From positions 1-64,000 of the forward strand of contig NZ_JAFMPP010000014.1 in the NCBI RefSeq assembly GCF_017349315.1: a DNA stretch of 64,000 bases. The letters are read 5' to 3'. Of the stretch, positions 28,585 through 37,083 are shown piece by piece (positions within the stretch are counted from its first letter, which is position 1; each line of letters opens with the position of its first letter). The position numbers and the translations under genes were made by a program. A model generated the notes under the pieces. The model saw only the letters and a program-made list of their open reading frames with translations, ran no database searches and was not told where the DNA came from. This DNA is from Jiella flava (GTDB lineage Bacteria > Pseudomonadota > Alphaproteobacteria > Rhizobiales > Rhizobiaceae).

Positions 28585-29859
28585 TTAAGCGGTGATTGTC
28601 AGAACGGCGAGGGCCAGCACCAGCGCCGGCAGCGTCACCACCAGACCGACCTTCAGGAACCGCAAAGCGCCATATTCGATGCCCTCGCGCCGCAGCGCCA
28701 GCAGCCAGAGGATCGTCGCCAGCGACCCGGTGACCGAGATGTTCGGGCCGAGATCGATGCCGATGAGCACCGCGCTTGTGATCGCGGTCGGCACATGGGC
28801 AGCGTCCACCACGCCGCCCGCGACGAGACCAAGCGGCAGGTTGTTGGTGAGGTTGGTGGCGACGGCGACGGTGGCGCCGGCGATCGGAGCGGCAAGGGTA
28901 GCGGCCTCTTGCACGAGCTGATGCAGCGCCGCGACGAGCGCCGCCTCGAGGCCGATCCGGTCCAGTGCCCGCACGATGACGAACAGCCCGGCGACGAGAA
29001 CCAGGGTCGACCAGGAGATGCCGGCCAGTGCTGGAACCGGGCTCCGCCGCTCGCCGATCGCAACGAAGACGAGGGTTGCGAGCCCCGCGGCGGCCGTCGG
29101 CAGGCCGAGCTCCGCGCCGAGCGCCGAGGCCGTCAGCAGCGCCAGAATGGCGAGGACGAGGCCGAAGGCGGCGATCTGACCGCCGCGGGTGAGGGCGGGC
29201 GTTTCGGCATCGGAATCGATCGTCTCGCCGAGCCGGGTCTTCGTCACCAGCAGCAGCGCAAGATAGGTCGCGGCGATCGCCGCCAGCGAGGGCAGGGCGA
29301 AGCGCGCCAGCCAATCGCCGAGCGGCGGCATATTCGCGCCGAACACCACGATATTGGCCGGGTTGGAGATCGGAAGAACAAAAGACGCGGCATTGGCGAC
29401 GAAGGCGCAGATCAAAAGATAGGGGATCGGATCCTTGGCCTTCGCCGCACGGGTGACGGCGATGACGGCCGGCGTCAGCACCACGGCGGTTGCGTCGTTC
29501 GACAAAAACACGGTGACGATGGTGCCGACGGCGAAGACGAGGCTGAACAGACGGACGGGTGAGCCGCTGGAGGCCCGCGCAGCTCGTGCGGCGAGATAAT
29601 CGAACAGGCCCTCGCGCCGGGCGATTTCCGACAACAGCATCATGCCGGCGAGGAACAGATAGACGTCGGTTCCAGATGCGATGCCCTGCCAGCCGTCCGC
29701 GACAGGCAGGAGCTGGGCGGCAACGAGAATCACCGCGCCGACGGTCGCAAAGATCCATTCCGGCCAGCCGAAGGGGCGGATGATCACGCCGCCGATCGCC
29801 ACAGCGGAGATCGCCGCGGTCGCCAGCGTCCGGGTCTCGGGCAGGTACAGCGTCGTCAT
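28585..29859 (-). CDS. ArsB/SLC13-type ion transporter
   Basis: A 424-residue protein with about eleven helices. The ArsB/NhaD-type signature is seen at VFLSNDATAVVLTP and its second-half counterpart NLTNNLPLGLVAGG. PISNPANIVVFGANMPPL and LIGIDLGPNISVTGSLATILW are typical of ArsB-like arsenite/anion permeases. No arsC or arsR lies nearby, so arsenite as substrate is not assured. Its start overlaps the stop of the upstream MFS gene by 4 bases, indicating an operon. Confidence 0.85.
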   Translation of the reverse strand: MTTLYLPETRTLATAAISAVAIGGVIIRPFGWPEWIFATVGAVILVAAQLLPVADGWQGIASGTDVYLFLAGMMLLSEIARREGLFDYLAARAARASSGSPVRLFSLVFAVGTIVTVFLSNDATAVVLTPAVIAVTRAAKAKDPIPYLLICAFVANAASFVLPISNPANIVVFGANMPPLGDWLARFALPSLAAIAATYLALLLVTKTRLGETIDSDAETPALTRGGQIAAFGLVLAILALLTASALGAELGLPTAAAGLATLVFVAIGERRSPVPALAGISWSTLVLVAGLFVIVRALDRIGLEAALVAALHQLVQEAATLAAPIAGATVAVATNLTNNLPLGLVAGGVVDAAHVPTAITSAVLIGIDLGPNISVTGSLATILWLLALRREGIEYGALRFLKVGLVVTLPALVLALAVLTITA

Positions 29860-31184
29860 GCGGACTGTGTGGCCTCGGCTCGTCTCGTCTCGCGTTCACG
29901 CTCGGCGGCGAGCGCCGGGCGCATCATCGGGCCGAAGGCCAGCCACATGACGACGGCGGGAACCGCGATGGCGCCGAGCGACAGGAAGGCGGTCGGAAAG
30001 CCGTAGGCCGTCGCGATGTAGCCGCCGAGCGCCGGGCTCAGCGACGCGCCGATGCCCTGGACGGTGGCAACGGCGCCGAGGCTGACATTGACGCGGCCGG
30101 TGCCGCGCATGATCAGCGCCACCATCCCCGGCACCGCAACGCCTTGCAGACCGGCGCCGACGCCGTCGAGCATCTGCACCGGCACCACCGAATAGAGCGA
30201 GCCCCAAGTCCCGGCGATCAGCCCGCGCAAGGGCAGCGCGATGAGGGCGGCGAGGAAGAGGTAGTAATAGCCCTTGGCACCAGCGATCCGCGAGGCGAGG
30301 AGGGCCAGGGGGATCATCGTCACCTGAGCGATGATGATGGTGATCGCGGTATAGGCGGCGGAATTCACAGCGCCGTTCGTGGCGATGTGCTGGCCGAGCA
30401 GCGGCAGCATGGCGCCATTGCCGAGATGGAAGAGCAGCAGCGTGCCGGCCATCACCAGCAGGCGAGGATTGGTGAACAGCGTGCGAAAGCGCTGCGGAGT
30501 TTCGCTTTGGCCGGCGCCGGATTCGAGGCCACGGGCGACGTCGTGGTCGATGTCGTTGGGGCAGATGCGGAAGAGCGCGATGAGCGAGAGCACGGCCAAG
30601 ACGGTCATCAGCGCGAACACCGCCGGCAGGCCGTAGAAATAGCCGAAGATGCCGGCGAGCGCCGCGGCGATGCCGTTGCCGCCGTGGTTCCAGGCCTCGT
30701 TGCGGCCGAGCTGGTGGGCAAGGCCGCTCTGGCCGACGATGCCGAGGGTGAGCGCGGCGATCGCCGGGGCGATGGCGGCGCCGGCGATGGCGGTCGCGAC
30801 CTGCGAGGCGGCGACGACGGTGAAGGTCGGGACGAACAGGATGATCAGCGAGGCGATGATCGTCAACACCGCGCAGATCGCCACCATCGCTCGTTTGAAC
30901 CGCGTCGCGTCGGCGAGCGCTCCGAGCGGCGTCGTCGCCAGCATGCCGGCGATCCCGCCGATGGTCGTCACCAGGCCGATCGTCGCGGCGTCCCAGCCTT
31001 GGCCGATGAGAAAGACGCCGAGAAACGGTCCGAGCCCGTCGCGGACGTCGGCCAGGCAAAAATTGAGGGCAGAGAGCGCCCTGATCGAGCGGCTTTTTGC
31101 CGACAGATCGCCGTCACGAGACGGAGTGCTGGTTGCAGACACCTTGAAATCCTGGGTGGCGGCGGGGAGATGCGGCGTGAACAC
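29856..31184 (-). CDS. MFS transporter
   Basis: A 442-residue protein with about twelve helices. The MFS loop motif is seen after helix 2 (GALADATRFKRAMVA). N-terminal residues 1-35 are hydrophilic. GTG start at 31184 with AGGGTGA close upstream. A central hydrophilic loop separates the two six-helix halves. Overlaps the ArsB-like gene; an efflux role is plausible because both encode exporters, but the substrate is unknown. Confidence 0.87.
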   Translation of the reverse strand: MFTPHLPAATQDFKVSATSTPSRDGDLSAKSRSIRALSALNFCLADVRDGLGPFLGVFLIGQGWDAATIGLVTTIGGIAGMLATTPLGALADATRFKRAMVAICAVLTIIASLIILFVPTFTVVAASQVATAIAGAAIAPAIAALTLGIVGQSGLAHQLGRNEAWNHGGNGIAAALAGIFGYFYGLPAVFALMTVLAVLSLIALFRICPNDIDHDVARGLESGAGQSETPQRFRTLFTNPRLLVMAGTLLLFHLGNGAMLPLLGQHIATNGAVNSAAYTAITIIIAQVTMIPLALLASRIAGAKGYYYLFLAALIALPLRGLIAGTWGSLYSVVPVQMLDGVGAGLQGVAVPGMVALIMRGTGRVNVSLGAVATVQGIGASLSPALGGYIATAYGFPTAFLSLGAIAVPAVVMWLAFGPMMRPALAAERERETRRAEATQSA

Positions 31185-31316
31185 TCACCCTGGCAGCCGT
31201 CCTTTGGGATCCGTCCGGGTGCCGCCCGCAGGCGGCCCGTTGAACGAACGTTATGTGACAGTGACGATCGACAGGGTCGCCCCCTTGAACTCGCAGGCCG
31301 GCAACCGGTTCCCGTC

Positions 31317-31904
31317 TTAATAAATGCCGGGGATCAGCCGAGCCGTCCGGGCGCGATAAGTGCGATATTCGTCGCCGAACGTCTCCTCCATCATCGCCTC
31401 TTCCGGGCCGACGCGCAGAAAATACAGGGTGCCGAAGCCGATCAGTCCGGCAAGACCCGCCACGAGATTCGGCAAAAGCAGCGCCTGCGCCAGCGCCATC
31501 GTCCAGAACGCCGTGTACATCGGATGGCGGACATGGCGATAGATACCTTTGGTGACGAGCTCGTGCTTTTCGCGAATGTCGAGGGAGACCGACCACATCT
31601 TGCCGAGCGCCTTATGGGTCAGGCGAAACAGGACGAGGGCGAAGACCAGCGCAAGAAGGCCGAGGCCGGTCTGAATTGGTGACGGAACGTAGCTTGCTGC
31701 GCTCGGAAAGCCGGTGGCAACGACGATCCCCGGCACGATGCCGAGGCCGCAGAGCGAGATCAGCATGCGGATCGTCTCGGCGCGGCCGCGGGCGCTCTTT
31801 TCCACCCGGCGCCGCTTGGCCCGGCGCTCGAACGGATAGCGGATCACATACCAGCCGATGACCAAAAGCACCCAGGCGATCTTGCCGGTGAGGACCGTGG
31901 TCAT
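31317..31904 (-). CDS. Isoprenylcysteine carboxyl methyltransferase-family membrane protein
   Basis: A 195-residue protein with four to five helices. The C-terminal motif KGIYRHVRHPMYTAFW followed by a late VGPEEAMMEETFGDEYRTYRA is the ICMT/phospholipid N-methyltransferase-like SAM-binding region. In bacteria this family methylates unknown membrane substrates. Its start overlaps the gene at 31901 by 4 bases. Confidence 0.85.
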   Translation of the reverse strand: MTTVLTGKIAWVLLVIGWYVIRYPFERRAKRRRVEKSARGRAETIRMLISLCGLGIVPGIVVATGFPSAASYVPSPIQTGLGLLALVFALVLFRLTHKALGKMWSVSLDIREKHELVTKGIYRHVRHPMYTAFWTMALAQALLLPNLVAGLAGLIGFGTLYFLRVGPEEAMMEETFGDEYRTYRARTARLIPGIY

Positions 31905-33148
31905 GCGGGTTCTCCGTTCGGCGCATTGGCCGAAATGTCTTTGGGAGGCCCCGGCTGCGCTTTTAACGGCGGCACGTCGACGCTCTCGTCATAGGCAAAG
32001 CGGGCGAGGCGATTCGGGCCGATCAAGAGCAGGTGGAACGAATAGGGCGCGCGCCGCTCGACCGGTAGCACGAATTGGCGATGCAGTCGGAAAAAGTCAC
32101 GCTTGATGCGCTTGTAGGTGTCCGGCTTCACCAGCTTCTTGAAATGCACCCGCACGACCCGTGGTGTGCGGGCATCCTCGATGCCGAGAGAGGCGGTGGG
32201 GTTGGATTTGTAGAAATTGATCGGATCGGACAGCGCCTGGCAGTCGGTCCAGGGCAGTTTGTGTTTCACGGTCAGATCCTTGACCGCGGTCCGTTGTTGG
32301 CGGGCGGCCGGATGCAGCGCCGTCTTCATCAGGCTCGATCCGACGGTGAGGATATGCGGCTGCGGCCCGCCGCCAGCATTGTCCTGCAGCGCTTGGGCCA
32401 TCGCCGAGACCGCCATCACCGCGCCGAGGCTGTGGGCGGCCACGACGACTTCGGTGTCGGGATCGGCTCCGGCCTCGGCAAAGCAGGTGGCGAGCTGACG
32501 GGCTTGTAAGGCGATGCGATTGCGGATGTCGAGGTTGCGGTCACGGCAGATGTCACGGGCCATCGCCCAATCGTCGAGAGCGGTGAGGAGATGTAGGCGC
32601 CGCTGGGCGAGAAACAGCAGGCCACCAAGCACGATGAGACCCGTCGCGATGCCGATGGCCGCGGCGGCAAGAGGGCCGAGGTTGACGGCAAGGCCCTTAG
32701 CAAGACTGCCGAGCAACAGGCCGAGACCGCCCGCGCCGAAGAGGATGAGAATCGGAAACAGATAGAACAGGCCGTAGCGCCAGCTGATGCGAAAATAGCG
32801 AAACGCCGTACCGGAGGCGAAGACGTCGGCAAGGCCGAGATAGCCGGTGGCAAGTCGTTTCCAGACTGGCCGCGCGCCATAGGCAAGAATGAGGTCACCC
32901 CAGTCGAAAATCACGATCTCGGTGTCGGTGCGCCAAGGCGGATTGCCGGTCGCGCCGCCGCCGGTGCGCACCCGCAAGCGCGGGAAGAGGCTATGAGGTC
33001 CGGCGTTGTCGGCTGGCTGCTCGATGCCGATCGCAAGATCCCAGAGCGCCGCGGCACATTCCGCGCCGCGTCGGAAGCGTTTGATATGCGCATCGGCGCG
33101 CATCGGTTCGAAGCCGGGAAACAGGCAGACGAGCCGGCGCGTGATCAT
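31901..33148 (-). CDS. Membrane-anchored alpha/beta-hydrolase-like protein, function unknown
   Basis: A 415-residue protein I do not recognise as a named family. It has two strong transmembrane segments at about 125-150 and 155-180. A lipase-like nucleophile elbow follows (VVVAAHSLGAVMAV, near residue 245). Family-like patterns around it include an upstream VIFDWGDL and a C-terminal basic region. A hydrolase acting at the inner membrane is plausible; catalytic Asp and His cannot be assigned. Coupled to the ICMT-like gene downstream, suggesting they modify or process the same membrane substrate. Confidence 0.7.
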   Translation of the reverse strand: MITRRLVCLFPGFEPMRADAHIKRFRRGAECAAALWDLAIGIEQPADNAGPHSLFPRLRVRTGGGATGNPPWRTDTEIVIFDWGDLILAYGARPVWKRLATGYLGLADVFASGTAFRYFRISWRYGLFYLFPILILFGAGGLGLLLGSLAKGLAVNLGPLAAAAIGIATGLIVLGGLLFLAQRRLHLLTALDDWAMARDICRDRNLDIRNRIALQARQLATCFAEAGADPDTEVVVAAHSLGAVMAVSAMAQALQDNAGGGPQPHILTVGSSLMKTALHPAARQQRTAVKDLTVKHKLPWTDCQALSDPINFYKSNPTASLGIEDARTPRVVRVHFKKLVKPDTYKRIKRDFFRLHRQFVLPVERRAPYSFHLLLIGPNRLARFAYDESVDVPPLKAQPGPPKDISANAPNGEPA

Positions 33149-33283
33149 GCATTCTCCTCAATCGGGGCAACGTGTCCTTGGCGTTGAGGCTGTAACCCAC
33201 TGAGCGCTTGAGAAAAAGCGTTTTCCTGCCCCTACGTTGCACCGGGCGCCTGGCAATGGCGGCGCGGCCTGTCTTGTGTTGCC

Positions 33284-34291
33284 TCAGGCGGCCTGGCGCG
33301 CCGCGTTGATCCGGCGCATCGCTTCGGCGGCGATGGTAAAGGAGCGCAGTCGCGCGGCATGATTGTGGATCTGTCCGGTCAGGATCACCTCGTCGGGGCG
33401 CCAGCGCTCGACGAAGGCCGCGAGCTGGCCGTGAACCGTGGCAAGCGAGCCGACCGCGGAAACCGCAAGCGCCTGATCGAGCATGGCCTGCGCCGCCCCG
33501 TCGAGCCCATTGCGATATCCGTCCTGTGGCCGGGGGAGTTTGCCCGGGTTGCCGGTGCGCAGATTGACGAAAGCCTGCTCCATCGAGCTCTTCAGCAACG
33601 CCCCTTCGTCGTCCGTTTCGGCCGCGAAGACGTTGGCGGCGAGGATGAAATAGGGTCGGGGATGACGCTCGGAGGGGCGATAAGTCTCGCGATAGACCGC
33701 AAGAGCCTGATCGAGGGCCGCCGGCGCAAAATGTGACGCAAAGGCATAGGGTAAACCGAGATGGGCGGCGAGTTGTGCGCCGTAAAGGCTCGAGCCCAGG
33801 ATGAAGACCGGCACCTGCGTGCCCACGCCGGGGATCGCGTGCGGGCCCCGCGCCGCTGGGGCATCCGCGAAATAATCCATCAACTCGACGACGTCCTGCG
33901 GGAAACTGTCGGCGCCGGCGAGGTTGCGTCTGAGGGCGCGGGCGGTGCCCATGTCGGTGCCGGGCGCGCGGCCGAGGCCGAGATCAACGCGGCCCGGGTA
34001 AAGCGTTGCCAGGGTGCCGAACTGCTCGGCGATTACCAGCGGGGCGTGGTTGGGCAGCATGACGCCGCCGGCGCCGACGCGGATCGTCTCCGTCTGGCCG
34101 GCGATATAGGTCAGCGCCACCGCCGTCGCGGCGCTGGCGATGCCGGGCATGTTGTGATGCTCGGCCATCCAGAAGCGCGTATAGCCCAGCGTCTCGGCGT
34201 GGCGGGCAAGCGCGGCCGAGTTGCGCAAGGCGTCGTGAACTGTGCTGCCATCGGGCACCGGCGAAAGGTCGAGAACGGAGAAGAGGGGCAT
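33284..34291 (-). CDS. LLM-class (luciferase-like) flavin-dependent monooxygenase
   Basis: A 335-residue TIM-barrel protein of the bacterial-luciferase family. Motifs: [19 protein letters not shown] at the start, [32 protein letters not shown] and the late [19 protein letters not shown]. It probably uses FMNH2; the F420-using branch cannot be excluded by eye. It is monocistronic between the 33 kb membrane pair and the cyclase gene. Substrate unknown. Confidence 0.9.
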   Translation of the reverse strand: MPLFSVLDLSPVPDGSTVHDALRNSAALARHAETLGYTRFWMAEHHNMPGIASAATAVALTYIAGQTETIRVGAGGVMLPNHAPLVIAEQFGTLATLYPGRVDLGLGRAPGTDMGTARALRRNLAGADSFPQDVVELMDYFADAPAARGPHAIPGVGTQVPVFILGSSLYGAQLAAHLGLPYAFASHFAPAALDQALAVYRETYRPSERHPRPYFILAANVFAAETDDEGALLKSSMEQAFVNLRTGNPGKLPRPQDGYRNGLDGAAQAMLDQALAVSAVGSLATVHGQLAAFVERWRPDEVILTGQIHNHAARLRSFTIAAEAMRRINAARQAA

Positions 34292-34631
34292 GATCGTTGC
34301 TCCGGATCGATTGCGACACGACGTCCTGCGCTTGAGATGGCTCTACTCTTGCCGCGCGAAAAGAGGGGCGGTCGGCCGTGGCCGCAGTGTTCACAGCGCG
34401 GAATGGGTTGCAGCGAGTGGTGGCATTGCGGTGAAACGATTGTCGACACAAGCCCGGCTTTCACGATGAGATGGTTTTCAATTTAAAGAAGGTAATAATA
34501 AATTATAATATCAACGGTAGTGTTCAGCCGGGGCCTGGGCGGCGCTTCGGGCAATTTTCCAGGTCGTTTTAAATATATCGAAACTCGCCGGACATAGGGG
34601 TTCGCCGAATATTCAGTGGAGTTTACCACAG
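34292..34631. other. Intergenic region, divergent, with AT-rich tract
   Basis: 340 bases between two divergent genes. The half near the LLM gene is GC-rich. From about 34474 to 34513 the sequence becomes strikingly AT-rich (GGTAATAATAAATTATAATA), unlike the surrounding composition, and probably holds the cyclase promoter or a nucleoid-protein site. No convincing gene was seen. Confidence 0.6.
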
Positions 34632-35774
34632 ATGAATTTCTACGGCAGGATGCTCGGGAGGCATCTTGAATTCTCCGTCCTTCGTGATGTCGTCAAATTT
34701 TTATTCGGGTCCGGAGGCGCGGTTTTTTCCGCCAGCATGAGTTACGCGACAGCGGCGTCGATCGTTTACGCCCGGACTGGCAATCACGTGATCTTGTGGA
34801 CATCGACCGTCGGCGTGTCGATCATGTTCGCGCGCGCCGTTCTTATCTTGCACCTCAGAAAGCGGATTGGTCGGATCCGGAGTCGGGAGCTGCTCGAAAA
34901 GCTACAATTGCTTTACGCGATGTTCGGCGTTCCATCGGCGGTCTGCGTCGGTTTGACGACGGGAATGACCGCGATGGCAGGCGACGATCTCAGCTTTGCA
35001 ATCATGTCGGCGCTGCTCGCCGCCTTTTCCATGGGAGTGATCAATTACGCCGCCGTTCGTCCGCTGATCGGTCTGCCACAGGCGATGGCGCCGGGGCTGT
35101 GCGCGATCCCGTTCATTCTGATGTCGGGGCGGCCGGAATTGATTGCCGTTGCGGCGCTGATGTTCGTTCTGCCGCTTAGCGTGATCACTATGAGCCATCA
35201 GCAAAGCCGGATCCTCATGGAGGTGTTCAACGGCCGCTATCGCGAACGCGTGGCGGCCCGGACCGACGTGCTCACCGGTCTCTTGAACGCACGCGCCTTC
35301 GAAGAGGCAGTTGGGGAAATTCCGCGCGATGCGCCGGTCGCGGCGATCTTCATCGATCTCGACGGCTTCAAGCCGGTCAACGATAAATATGGCCACGCCG
35401 TCGGCGACGCGGTGTTGCGGGCCGTCGCGGCGCGGCTCGTTTCGGTCTGCGATCCCGCCGACATCGTCGCTCGCGTCGGCGGTGACGAATTTACGGTTCT
35501 GTCGAGCGGCAATTGCGTCGCCGCGGCGAAGGCGGCGGCTGATCGGATGCTTCGGGAGATTTCGGCCCCCTATTGGGTCGACGATTGCCGCGTCGAAATC
35601 GGTGCAAGTATCGGCGTTGCGGTGCGCAACACCCCAGACTGCACCGTCACCAATCTGATCCGCTCCGCCGACATGGCGATGTACGAGGCCAAACGCCGGG
35701 GGCGGGGGCAAGTCTTTGTTTTTGTCGATCCGCTCGCCAAGACATTGCTCAAGCCGGTTCAGTCGGCCGCCTGA
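34632..35774 (+). CDS. Membrane diguanylate cyclase (GGDEF)
   Basis: A 380-residue protein. The N-terminal 190 residues form five to six hydrophobic helices of a sensor I cannot name. The GGDEF domain follows from about residue 210 (RTDVLTGLLNARAFEEAV). The active-site motif GGDEF is intact at 283-287 and substrate residues are in FIDLDGFKPVNDKYGHAVGD. The inhibitory I-site (RxxD five residues before GGDEF) reads DPAD, so product inhibition is probably absent. There is no EAL domain. It should make cyclic di-GMP at the inner membrane. Its lone position with its own AT-rich upstream region suggests independent regulation. Confidence 0.93.
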   Translation: MNFYGRMLGRHLEFSVLRDVVKFLFGSGGAVFSASMSYATAASIVYARTGNHVILWTSTVGVSIMFARAVLILHLRKRIGRIRSRELLEKLQLLYAMFGVPSAVCVGLTTGMTAMAGDDLSFAIMSALLAAFSMGVINYAAVRPLIGLPQAMAPGLCAIPFILMSGRPELIAVAALMFVLPLSVITMSHQQSRILMEVFNGRYRERVAARTDVLTGLLNARAFEEAVGEIPRDAPVAAIFIDLDGFKPVNDKYGHAVGDAVLRAVAARLVSVCDPADIVARVGGDEFTVLSSGNCVAAAKAAADRMLREISAPYWVDDCRVEIGASIGVAVRNTPDCTVTNLIRSADMAMYEAKRRGRGQVFVFVDPLAKTLLKPVQSAA

Positions 35775-35855
35775 GGGCGCCGGCGTCGTCCGGTCTTGGC
35801 AGTGCCGGTCGGCACGGCGAGGATCCGGCGGCGCTCGTCGTTCTCCCGCATCGGC

Positions 35856-36896
35856 TCAGAGCCAGTTTTTGTAGCGGAAATAGATTAGCGGCACGAGCGC
35901 CGAGACTACCATCAGCACCAGCGCATAGGGATAGCCGTAGGTCCATTCCAGCTCCGGCATGATCTTGAAGTTCATGCCGTATGCCGAGGCCACCAGCGTT
36001 GGCGGCAGAAAGGCGACGGCGGCAACCGAGAAGATCTTGATGATCGCGTTCTGCTCGATCGAGATCATGCCGACGGTGGTGTCGAGCAGGAAGGTGGTCT
36101 TGTTGGAGAGAAACGAGACGAAGTCGTTCAGCGAGTGAATATCGCGAACCATCACCTTCACGCGCGCCTTGCCTTCCTTCATGCCGTTGCCCTTGCGGCT
36201 GTCGAGCACGAGCTGCAGGAACGGCAGCAGGCGGTCGAGTGTGGCGAGGCTCTCGCGTACCCGCGACGTCAGATCGCCGGCGGCGCCGATGCGTTGCAGC
36301 AGCTTCTTGAAATCGCCGGTGCCGGTCGGCTTCTTGCGGGCGGAGGAGGAAAAGATATCGTCGCCGATCCGGTCGAGATCGGCGGAGATCATCTCCAGAA
36401 GATCGGCCATGCGGTCGACGACGACTTCCAGGAGACCGACGAGAAGCTGCTCGGCACGGGGCGGCCGGTCGGCGATGCGTTCGATCTCGCCGGCTTCGGC
36501 GTGGTCGTGATGAGGCGGCAGCGTCGCGGGATCGCGGCAGAGCTTGGCGACGAAGATCTTGAAGCTTTTCGGTTCACTGTAGCGCACGGTCACCAGGCGC
36601 CCCTGCGCCAGAATGAAAGTTACCGGCGCAAAGGCCGGCGCGCCCTTCTGGGCACCATGCACGACGCTCGCGGTCATCACATCGGCGCCGTCCTCGGAAT
36701 AGAGCCGGCTCGACACCTCGATCTCACTCATCTCCTCGCGGGTCGGGATGGCGATGGCGCAGAGCGCCTCGACGGCGCGGATTTCATCCACGGTTGGCGC
36801 CTGAAGATCGATCCAGATGGCGGCGGGCGACAATTCGCCGGCGCTCACGGCCTGATGCACGACTTTGGTTCCGTCGAAGTGATAGCTCTCGATCAT
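35856..36896 (-). CDS. corA: CorA-type magnesium/divalent metal transporter
   Basis: A 346-residue CorA family channel with a large cytoplasmic N-terminal domain and a long helix. Two C-terminal membrane helices follow, with the selectivity motif YGMNF between them near residue 300. The C-terminal end is basic (YFRYKNWL). The start at 36896 (MIESYHF) is chosen over an upstream one without similarity. Selectivity among Mg, Co and Ni is not readable. Confidence 0.93.
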   Translation of the reverse strand: MIESYHFDGTKVVHQAVSAGELSPAAIWIDLQAPTVDEIRAVEALCAIAIPTREEMSEIEVSSRLYSEDGADVMTASVVHGAQKGAPAFAPVTFILAQGRLVTVRYSEPKSFKIFVAKLCRDPATLPPHHDHAEAGEIERIADRPPRAEQLLVGLLEVVVDRMADLLEMISADLDRIGDDIFSSSARKKPTGTGDFKKLLQRIGAAGDLTSRVRESLATLDRLLPFLQLVLDSRKGNGMKEGKARVKVMVRDIHSLNDFVSFLSNKTTFLLDTTVGMISIEQNAIIKIFSVAAVAFLPPTLVASAYGMNFKIMPELEWTYGYPYALVLMVVSALVPLIYFRYKNWL

Positions 36897-37083
36897 ATGC
36901 GGTCTTCCAAATGCCCAAGCCCTCGACGCTGGCACGGACGCGTCAGCGCGTCGTCGTCCTTCGGTCTTGATGGCGTGGGATGCGTCATCGAGACGATCGT
37001 TTCAAGGTCGAATAATCGATGGCATTGACTGTCACACGACGACCGGTCAAGTGGTGGCTTGAGTGCCGCCGCTGAACTCAAGG

